A stretch of 20,881 bases of DNA from a virus, in IMG/VR virus record IMGVR_UViG_3300032194_000244, positions 1 through 20,881 of that record. The stretch is one strand, 5' to 3'. The notes under the pieces are model-generated. The model saw only the letters and a program-made list of their open reading frames with translations. It was not told where the DNA came from and did no database searches. The position numbers were made by a program, and so were the translations under genes. This document shows positions 9,201 through 15,800 of this stretch, one piece after another; the stretch's first letter is position 1; each line of letters starts with the position of its first letter.

Positions 9201-12200
9201 TCGCCGCCAAGACCGCCATAAGTTGCTGGACCTTCGATTACTGTTAGATCAGTGACAGTCAGTTGGTTTGAAACTGCCTGCTTCATCAAATCTCTTGCTT
9301 TATTGAAAGCAGTTACAGATTCTGCTTCTTCTCCAACTAAACCATTACTAATTGGATTACCATTTGCGTCAAAATAATATTTTGTAGCAAGAACAATGTT
9401 TGAGTTGCCGCCGTTATAAAGATCATTAGCTGTTGCTCTTACAACGTATCCAATATCACGCTTACACTTATCTGGATCTGGATTTACAAATGATGGATGA
9501 ACAATAGCAATTTCATCATATGCCGTGTCTACAATTTCGGTGAAGTTAGCGTAGATGAGATTTCTACCATCCTTATATCTATGACCCTCTGGATCTACAT
9601 TATCATCTGGAATATAGAAATCTGGATATTGTGTAGATACTGCACCAATTGTTTCTTCAAGAATTAACTCTTCATTTCTAGCAATTAGTTCAGCAGCATC
9701 TAGATATCTATCAGCAGCATTGTTGGTGATAACATCAACAAAGAGATATCCAAGGGTATCAACTGCAGCAACAACATCTGCACAGGTGTTTGGTCCTGGG
9801 GTAGGTGTTGTATCTTCGATTACAGTAGTATCTGTGTAATAAGAAAGTGCTGAATACTCTGGAGTATATTGTGGTTCTGAGTATGCACCAGTTCCAGTAT
9901 GCCAGTTTCTTACTGCAAGTTTACAGAGATCCTTTGCGATTTCAAATGCTCTTACAGTTTCTGTAATTTCATTACCAATATATCCAATTTGTGTTCCTTG
10001 GACATAACGTTTTGCTGCTTCAATAACATTGAAGTTACTACCAAATTGTAAATCCTGAACGATAGAATATACAAAGTGTCCAATGTCTCTACGGCACTTA
10101 GCTGGATCGGGTTGAGTGAATGTTGTGAAGTTTACACCGTCAAACTCATCAGTTACTTTTAGATAAGTTTCATCCTTAATAAACTCAACGTTATTCTTAA
10201 TTAAGTTTGTAGCATCTTGCCATCTTCTTCCAAGTGATGGAGTTGCTTCAAAATTGTTTGGTGAGTTTAGAAGTGATAGTAAAACATAATGAGAATATCC
10301 TGTAACTGTTACAGCAACTGGAATAAAGTTTGAATCTGTAAATGATGGAAGTTTCTTGGGAATAACAAATCTTCTTGCACGACCATCTGCATCTTCGATA
10401 ACTTTGTAAATTCTCTGAACACCGTTTAGTTCTGCTAGATTTCCTACCAAACCACTGATAAGAACTTCAGATCCCTCTTTGAAGTCGTGGGTATTTGCTC
10501 TACCAGTGATTGGGTTGGTGTAGAATACAATACCACCAAGATCATCATCTCCGCCAAATCCACCAGTAGCGATGCTTGGGTCTCCCTGTAGAGAACCATC
10601 AATTCTGGTAATTGAAATTGGAATTCCTGGTTCTGTTCCATGGAATACAACTTCGCCCTCAGAACGAATAGATCTTAGGTCGTTAGAAACGAATTCATAT
10701 GTAGTGATGTTCGGATCTGTTCCAACGTCATACTGATAGATATCAGCAAAGTTGAACGATCCACTGACAACTTCAATGTCAACAGTACCTGTTGTATATC
10801 CATCAGGTGCTATTGTAGAATCATATGTAATACCAATTACAGTACCAATCGCACTACTGTTAACACCTTGGACTGTTGCTCCAATTGTTAGGAAAGAACT
10901 AACTGGTTCTCCACCAACAACTTCAATACCAGTATGATCTTGGAATGTAATTCTATATTTCTGCTTACCAAAAATTTGGTGACCAATGGGGAAGTTTCTT
11001 TCAAAATCTCCACCAGCAGTTGGTTCGTAGTAAAGTCTTTGCTTATCGTCAAAAGCAACAGCGAAATCCCACGTTTCGTCTGCTCTTCCTTCCGAATCTA
11101 GTTTATCTCTAAAAACAATTCCACTGATGTAGTTCTTGTCCGCAAACTTAAACATGTGTTTGCGGGGATTTTTTGGTCTGATAATTACCAGACGTAGGTT
11201 ATCACCAACAACCGAACAATCGGGTGGAATTGAAATTGGGTTATCTTCTGCATAATCACCACCAGAAATAATAACGGTTTCTTTTACACCGATAGTTTCT
11301 GTAGCAATCTGACATGCTCTCTTGATAGTTCTTACTGGAGTAGCAGCAGATCTACCAGTGTTTGCATCATCTCCAATTTCTTGTGAAACATAAACACGAC
11401 CACCAACGTCATTTGTTGCTAGATTGAGGACGTATTCTGTGGTAGCAATTCTATCCGATCTATCACCAAGAGGAGGAGTTACTGATCTTGGATAAACTGT
11501 TTGACCATAAAATGGTTTTTCTTGATCGTCAACTCTATATCCAATATGCTTTAGAGTTACTTCTCCGTTAACAGCACTTCCATCTTTAAACAATGGAGCA
11601 TTGGTGCCCGTTCTTCCAGTATTTTCTACGCGGTAAACGTTATCACCGAAATATAGATACGTATCTTCAGGATATGTTGTAGAAGCTTCCCAAATACTTC
11701 CAGCAGCATTAGAGAATAGTTTTAGGTCAGGAGCTCTAAAGTTGATATCTGGAGTAACAAAGTTTTCAATATCAAGGTTTAGAATTCTTGCAGTATCAGA
11801 AATGATAGATGTAGACGTTCTAATAGCACCATTAACGTCAAGTTCATAGTCAACTGTATCTAGAGTTGCAGTTGCCGAAGCACCAGCACCACCTCCACCA
11901 GATACTGTGATTGTTGGTGCAGTGGAGTAACCAAAACCAGGATTGTCAACAGAAATGCTACTTACCGCTTCTCCTAAAACAGTAGCAGTTGCTGTTGCTT
12001 GAACACCAAGGATAGGATCATCTGGAGCAGAAATAATAATGTCAGGAACTGAAGTATAACCACTACCAGTGGTATCAACAGCAATCGATTCCAGTCTTCT
12101 TCCAGTTCTATTAACACCAACCCTAGGTAGTTTACTAGTGGGGTCAATAAGGAAACGCATGATTTCCTTTTCATCTGTTCCAGCACCAGAACGGACTGTT

Positions 12201-12274
12201 AAGTCATCTGAACTAGCAATTTTTAGATTTGAAGACCTTAGCTCCTGCTTATCGGCATTAAATTCTAAACTCAT
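3263..12274 (-). CDS. Giant tail-fibre protein, 3003 residues
   Basis: Probably the main host-recognition fibre. Domains in order: an N-terminal MSLEFNADKQELRSSNLKIA segment; GYT-type repeats (~65-130); a beta-helix-like block (~290-395) opening GGRVYVSQEIGDDANTG and containing IPPDCSVVGDNLR; three C-(K/R)-RDIG modules near residues 727, 936 and 1075, the outer two sharing NWHTGTGAYSEP; a conserved block with SFKGGGGCEIDG and NDGYTQLVSVF after them; GYT repeats again (~1700-1790, ~1975-2060); DAD-x-LDG repeats as in T4 long tail fibres (~2120, ~2272) flanking a pyocin-knob-like domain (~2182-2265, GVATWSDWKVIW); and an Asn/Gly/Ser-rich distal part. The C-terminus (LTINSGRTIYIGSGATWTVL) is a tip familiar from cyanophage fibres. 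The start at 12274 has GGAG 11 bases upstream and an AATAAATA box. The frame is intact throughout, so this is one very long protein and not a broken gene. The distal third is probably the host-variable part (inference). Confidence 0.88.
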   Translation of the reverse strand: MSLEFNADKQELRSSNLKIASSDDLTVRSGAGTDEKEIMRFLIDPTSKLPRVGVNRTGRRLESIAVDTTGSGYTSVPDIIISAPDDPILGVQATATATVLGEAVSSISVDNPGFGYSTAPTITVSGGGGAGASATATLDTVDYELDVNGAIRTSTSIISDTARILNLDIENFVTPDINFRAPDLKLFSNAAGSIWEASTTYPEDTYLYFGDNVYRVENTGRTGTNAPLFKDGSAVNGEVTLKHIGYRVDDQEKPFYGQTVYPRSVTPPLGDRSDRIATTEYVLNLATNDVGGRVYVSQEIGDDANTGRSAATPVRTIKRACQIATETIGVKETVIISGGDYAEDNPISIPPDCSVVGDNLRLVIIRPKNPRKHMFKFADKNYISGIVFRDKLDSEGRADETWDFAVAFDDKQRLYYEPTAGGDFERNFPIGHQIFGKQKYRITFQDHTGIEVVGGEPVSSFLTIGATVQGVNSSAIGTVIGITYDSTIAPDGYTTGTVDIEVVSGSFNFADIYQYDVGTDPNITTYEFVSNDLRSIRSEGEVVFHGTEPGIPISITRIDGSLQGDPSIATGGFGGDDDLGGIVFYTNPITGRANTHDFKEGSEVLISGLVGNLAELNGVQRIYKVIEDADGRARRFVIPKKLPSFTDSNFIPVAVTVTGYSHYVLLSLLNSPNNFEATPSLGRRWQDATNLIKNNVEFIKDETYLKVTDEFDGVNFTTFTQPDPAKCRRDIGHFVYSIVQDLQFGSNFNVIEAAKRYVQGTQIGYIGNEITETVRAFEIAKDLCKLAVRNWHTGTGAYSEPQYTPEYSALSYYTDTTVIEDTTPTPGPNTCADVVAAVDTLGYLFVDVITNNAADRYLDAAELIARNEELILEETIGAVSTQYPDFYIPDDNVDPEGHRYKDGRNLIYANFTEIVDTAYDEIAIVHPSFVNPDPDKCKRDIGYVVRATANDLYNGGNSNIVLATKYYFDANGNPISNGLVGEEAESVTAFNKARDLMKQAVSNQLTVTDLTVIEGPATYGGLGGDVSRTSSTACSDVQSAIDTLVGVITDAVTNGNLNNLPTVNLGDYVVAENVCKRDIGYILQSLRRDMTLGGNAGIVTSGEAYFTGGVLTGISQPELPVTRYAFEKVRDLCILAVRNWHTGTGAYSEPVYEPLYSILPLYTDSTVTEDTTTPTCADVVSTITTSFTTLDDILAGGVPPAKTYGTLYNTDSIENVPELTMYDADVKRVNILSTYMDLPIIEASPYIQNASVISFKGGGGCEIDGSKVKQPNCPFPGLDANGNAETPNQGKSMVAAQFTIVSFNGTGYKIVNDGYTQLVSVFVLFAKDGVVAESGGYASITNSATNFGIYALRATGYREECYSFDQGTVVSTNITPNGSTILRVGGLGREPLEHYVVKFEDFENQDSNIEYFVDSVSQVTVGPPFTASLSLNAPILIQDKATQTPVLNVDDATMVGQVVKLHRPSIVNSSSHTWEYAGSGTDYNALPENGGTKIDGYEQVSENYGRVYVSGTDELGDFKVGTFAKIENRTGNITFTGTVSISEVEFLKLKGGDVVVTGFSAANDLGGAFASNSLISTQKAVKDYIGNNLGPYLNKPYSTSAVPRALVELTDSGKISLDQIPALRPFSIFTVADEAERLALEGPLAGDIAIQGDTNTSFILENDLTSSYLGINVDGTLVFNNGELVTGDVSGGIQQVTDYVEGIVYEIQIVDGGSGYTSAPTVSIAAPPSGTAATATATIADGKVILITITENGGYVGGQGYTTAPSISFSAPGAGGTTASANALIESRVYADIVNNIKIEDTDAIEDHAPTPNLVNVLRVVNTSAGLDTNWVSLSTTSVAVNNITGPGKMSTTLLGDGAASSFTFLAGDQTYKPVTQTIKALENRYFLKTISASNTPSQQLVFNADSQLLVGHGLVGSYFAEDTTISQIVVSEGEATITLSTPIQTSVPSGAVIEFTRPESPLVFDASNVKINYIDRIVIANPGNGYTDGEYFGVDVSSGGVGTDCFANIVVTNGGITSVIVTDGGTNFTDDYTISPNPTILGTGNGLVLAAKVANSVKNSGIIGMDIRRVDDKTLDADPYGNAGIVRFLKSDTATGRIGQFRFVSGGGVYIDQGPDSNFDADKLDGQHGNYYLDGQYFIDSSIGPAKLGSGTFNISISGQSGNTIRLNTQTLNSGNSGLPNTFNEGITSAWKTNLSDGLTDPYRPDDPDSGYHGVITFRQFGESNDDTGGGVRQLAFTDKNNLWIRGSGAGVATWSDWKVIWSAANHGAGSNLDADILDGRQGTWYQNARNINFGKIGASHMPELFDNTHIYETLSVKNYTGNSIFDVYVSGQILNTFPFQVNETVNLYDSDSQGVGTVYILDVITDNTNADPTEHFTILRVRLDNGGFGASGAIRIGTASINVPFDDFTPATLTTYELASLTGSGGQAALTLGASGVSGSPEILFRSSGNDNVYDVSLVATGGGSTGNDGQGALNINAFGPDSLTLNNNVVWNEGNVTFEVGLSGGSYNGGVANGTAVIRNSSGNFAANNITASLTGAASLNVLKSGDTMTGNLTVGSTATGSTRFVRVLTNDSNRAGFEAYGNNQGTGYLYVGQSGSYGGGVSYNGDGSPAFASGEINDNIAFYRKDNGNNTVVFQYPYNSNTVTFTGRVNSPEAVFDGGNNNASNDATVTIRASNNNDWGLKVDKYNGSANEYGVLIDVGSGASYALRIRGNDSETFRVNGAGAIFGTKLTLGSGDIASARNVSLTGSITMTGNSTRIRQNSTSTWSGNAGSGWGKLEYHSNRWYINAGSNSTEVVRFRRGGSNVGYIDNSGNLYLGGSNTGTLTAGVARLTGNSDGIMMAGSAPTITFRDTNHRTGYIHVNGNRLYVLCGATNASTGAWSVVANGRWPAYWDLTNNNMVAGGNIDASTGNVYAKQFRTYSSSFGNGSLGNNSNNNNNVLYANNDRQWLDSYGVVKANRQSINENMTIPTSMNACSYGPLTINSGRTIYIGSGATWTVL
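3449..3463 (-). repeat. Short (AAC)n tract encoding an Asn run
   Basis: Four AAC codons and one AAT encode five asparagines (residues 2938-2942) inside an Asn-rich GNNSNNNNN loop near the fibre tip. A change in repeat number would change loop length without shifting the frame. Confidence 0.6.
8825..8872 (-). repeat. 48-base direct repeat in the giant fibre gene, copy 2
   Basis: Encodes LAVRNWHTGTGAYSEP in the third RDIG module. Near identity at the base level with 9872-9919 (one mismatch in 48) suggests recent gene conversion or strong constraint. Confidence 0.9.
9872..9919 (-). repeat. 48-base direct repeat in the giant fibre gene, copy 1
   Basis: Encodes LAVRNWHTGTGAYSEP in the first RDIG module. 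It is identical to 8825-8872 except for one base. Confidence 0.9.
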
Positions 12275-12285
12275 CTTACTGGAAA

Positions 12286-12289
12286 CTCC
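12286..12289 (-). promoter_or_regulatory. Ribosome-binding site of the giant fibre gene
   Basis: GGAG within TTGGAGTTT on the minus strand, 11 bases before the ATG at 12274. It supports that start for the 3003-residue protein. Confidence 0.55.
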
Positions 12290-12313
12290 AAGATTTTATT
12301 GTATCCCTCGTTC

Positions 12314-12321
12314 TATTTATT
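12314..12321 (-). promoter_or_regulatory. Late promoter candidate AATAAATA upstream of the giant fibre gene
   Basis: AATAAATA on the minus strand sits in the 58-base gap before the 3003-residue fibre gene, 39 bases from its ATG. The predicted leader of about 33 bases would carry the GGAG ribosome-binding site. A 5-bp inverted repeat (12307-12311 with 12322-12326) flanks the box. Confidence 0.6.
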
Positions 12322-12332
12322 ACGAGATTAAA

Positions 12333-12836
12333 TCATAAAGTGCAAGTTATGACTTGTATATATCCAATCCATTTCGCGTTATCTGCAGCACCAGATCTGG
12401 TAGTTGCATAACTGTATTTGTTGTTTGCACCGCCATCGTATTCATCTACTGCCCAGGTTTGATCCGAAGGAACATTATCAGAAATGATGCTCTTAATATT
12501 TGATCTTGAAGTAACGTCACCTGATCCATCTACAGTAACAATAGTTTCAAATTTTACTGAATAATATGCAGAACCAGTTGTATTGATGCCAATGATTTTT
12601 GAATTGATGAAATTGATTGTGCTGCTGGGAAGATCAATTAAATTGCTTCCATCTAAGGTCATAAATCCTGTGTTTACTCCTCTGACAATATAATCATTTT
12701 TAATGGCATCTGTATAGTTTGTATTTTGAATAGACAAACTATTAATATTCTGTAGATCTCTATCTGCAGATATAACTGGGGTGTATCCTACGGAAAAACC
12801 ATGACCAGAATCTAATGGGTTGTTTGTTAAAGCCAT
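12333..12836 (-). CDS. Putative cyanophage structural protein, 167 residues
   Basis: A 167-residue protein without a named domain. The N-terminus (MALTNNPLDSGHGFSVGY, then ISADRDLQNINSLSIQNTNY) resembles the opening 'FSVG...N..NINxLxxxN' segments of other cyanophage tail proteins. LPSSTINFINSKIIGIN and NAKWIGYIQVI near the C-terminus suggest a compact beta-rich domain rather than a repetitive fibre shaft. There is no signal peptide or membrane segment. It sits between the two giant fibre genes, 11 bases after the first. Only a weak GAG lies about 9 bases before the start, which fits a co-transcribed gene. A role as a structural or accessory fibre component is inferred from position and composition. 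The gene itself is clearly coding and ends in TGA at 12333-12335, 58 bases before the next gene. Confidence 0.72.
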   Translation of the reverse strand: MALTNNPLDSGHGFSVGYTPVISADRDLQNINSLSIQNTNYTDAIKNDYIVRGVNTGFMTLDGSNLIDLPSSTINFINSKIIGINTTGSAYYSVKFETIVTVDGSGDVTSRSNIKSIISDNVPSDQTWAVDEYDGGANNKYSYATTRSGAADNAKWIGYIQVITCTL

Positions 12837-12847
12837 TTTAGTTTACT

Positions 12848-15800
12848 CTATTTTTTTACGTTAGTTCTAACTACTGTAATATTGACAATATCTCCAGTAG
12901 TAATAGAAGCATCCAATGCCAAAGACAAACGAACTTTACCAGTTGCGTTCAAATCTACGGTTGTATCAAAAAGATTTACGGTTTTATTAGTTCCGTATTC
13001 AACTGTATATAGGTCAGTTCCTTTAACGATCGCACTAATTTCTTCTGTATGAATGTCTTCTGTTACCGTGTTATATGCAGTTACAATGACCTTTGTACTC
13101 TTTGCTTCTGTTGGGTCATACAAAACAACACTTCCAGTATCAGTAGTTCCTTTGGTTAGAACCACATCATCTGTCTTGATTTGAATGTCATCCAATTCAA
13201 AAGTTTTTAGGAAAGCATCAATAAATGTAACTCCTTCAAATACTCCTGTTCCAAATCCTTTGTTTAGAAGAATTTCACCAGCGTCGTTTAGTCTAAGAAC
13301 AGTATCAACTGTTAAACCCGTGCTAAGACCAAAATCTAAATTGTTTACCGACGAATATACAAGAGTAGTTGTAGCATCTGATACATCAATTCCAGAATGT
13401 AGATTGTTAAATGTTACATTTTCAACATTAATGTTGAGTGCATTACTCGTAGAAGTAATAGTATCAATAGTTCCAAAGAGAACTTCAGACTGTGTTACTT
13501 GTAAAGTGTTGTCGTCGTTATTGTAGAAATATAGAATATTTTCATTAGCACCAGCACTAGATTCTGGAATAATGTAAGTGTTGCCATCAACGTCTCTTAC
13601 TCCACCGAGAGAAGACCAGTTTGAAGCAGCAGCATTGTATCCTTCATACTGGTTAATTTCATTGTTGTATCTAATAGAACCAGCAACAGGAGTTCCTCTC
13701 TGCAAATTATCTCCAACTGGAACTGCAAGAGATCCCGTTGCTGTTACTACAAGATTTGAACCATCTGGAATTTTAATAGAAAGGTTTCCATCTCCCTCAA
13801 TCTCTTCGCCAGTTATTAATAAATCTCTTCCAGTGACGGTGTTTGACGCATGGATTGTGCTGTCGGTAAAGATTACTTCATTAACATCTTCAAATTCAAT
13901 GTTTCCTGCAGTAGTTCCATACCAAGTTAGTTCAAGTGCAACAGCAATTTCCGTGATTGTGATAGTTAGATTATCAACCCCGTCAGTTCCTCCAATAACA
14001 GAACCAGGAATAGTAATAATATTATCTGCTCCCCCACCACTGGTAGAATATCCACCAGTTCCTTGACTTAAAAGATTTACTTCAACTGTTCCGAGTTGGA
14101 ATACAATTTCAAATTGTGCAGCACCATAAGTATCATCATAGCTATATGTTCCTACCGCATTATTTCCAGATGGGGTTGAAACATCAAATGCTGCAATAGC
14201 ACCAGCAATGGTTGGTGTTCCTCCATTAGCAGATACTGCACCAGTTTCATGAGTTGGTGCAATTGCATCAGATAGACCAGCAACAGTTACTTCATATACA
14301 TTAGTATCTTGATATAAGAACTCTCCAAGACCATAGTATGTGTTTGCTGCCCATGCTGTGTATGTCGATACGTCTGTAGACTTAAACTTGTTAGCAGACT
14401 TTAAATTAATTTCTGTTTGACTAATAGTTAGACTATTGGTTCCTCCGTTGTAGAACCAGAAAGTATTGTCATTCGCACCAGTAAATTCTTCAGCAAGAAT
14501 ATATGTATTACCATCAACGTCTCTTACACCACCCAGAGATGACCATGCTGCAGCAATACCATTGTATCCTTCATACTGCTGCGTTTCAGTGTTAAATCTA
14601 ATTGAACCACTTTCTGCTTTTGCTCCTTGTGGTCTCTCATCAATAGTTCCAGATGGAATAATTAGTGACATCGTGCCACTAACTTTAGCATTTGTATTTG
14701 CTATTGGAGCAAGAACAACATCTGAAGTTCCTAGAGATGCAATTTCATTTGTTGAAATCTGTAATTGATCGTTTGAATTGATTGATCCAGTAGACTTCAA
14801 TACTCCGCTAGTGGTTAAATTACCAGTAGCAGATTCAATCGATAGTGCTCCACCAACATTAACACTATTTCCAGGAGTTAGTGTGATGTTGGTAGAACCA
14901 CCAGTGGTAACAGCAATTCCAGATCCTTTGTCTTCCAAAGTCGTGACTTTAAGACTTTCAACATCACCACTTGTGGAAGTTAATGTAGATACAGTTCCAG
15001 TAGTTGCTGTTAATTCTTGTGTAATTACATCAAGTGCAGTTACGCTGCCATCAATGATATCGAGAGCAACACTATCAAGAATACTGATAGTGCTTACTAA
15101 TACTTGGAAACCAGTTCCTGGTGGACTAGGATTGTTAGGATCAATAGTTATGGAAGAAGATCCTCCATAACTTGGATTGTCTGTGCTAAAATAGTATAAA
15201 GTTGATGGGAAACTGTCAGTTACTGTTACAGTTAATGTATAATTCTCTGTGTCTCTAATTACTGTTGATGGTGCATATTCTGTAGGACCATCTTGTGTTT
15301 CACTAAGAGTGAATGTATTAGAAGCAGCATATGTAAACTCATATGTAGCATCTTCATATAAAGTCAGGTTTGGAGTGAATTGCGCTCCATTGCCATCTCC
15401 AATATCAATTCCTGCTCTAAATTCTTCGGTAACAACATCTACGGTATAGGTAGGAGTTGCTGAACCATTATATGCTACAAGTTCTGTTGACGCGAAAAAG
15501 GAATCTTGTAATACGACAGATGTAATATTTCCACCAGAAGTTTCAATTTCGACAATATTATATTGTGTTCCATCTAGTGTTGAAATTTCTAGAGTTCCAC
15601 CAACACTAAAAGTGCCAGCAGCAATAGTTTCAACGAATGTAAGTCTTTGAACCGAAAGATCAGAAACAACATATTCAATTGGTACAGTTAGACTTGCATC
15701 TGCTACAGTTAAAGTGTCTCCAACTGCATAACCATTACCACCATCAGTAACAGTTACTACTCCTACACCAGCAACTGCAGAAATTGTAAATTGGAAATTA

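Noticed and set aside
8700-10140. CRISPR or short tandem array because of recurring segments.
   Set aside because: The repeats are protein-domain duplications in frame at irregular spacing (209 and 139 residues), with no spacer pattern.
12276-12332. Intrinsic terminator between the 167-residue gene and the giant fibre gene.
   Set aside because: The only inverted repeat has a 5-bp stem and a 10-base loop without a following U-run on the minus strand.
12848-12860. A7 run (GTA AAA AAA TAG) at the end of the 1265-residue gene as a programmed frameshift site.
   Set aside because: A -1 shift adds only two codons before a stop and a +1 shift also ends at once, so no extended product results.
13578-14066. 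Long plus-strand open frames opposite the fibre genes (for example 162 codons here, 125 at 3975-4352, 130 at 14778-15170).
   Set aside because: They lie wholly inside well-supported minus-strand genes, have Ser/Leu/Pro/Val-rich compositions typical of a complement frame, lack ribosome-binding sites and resemble no family.
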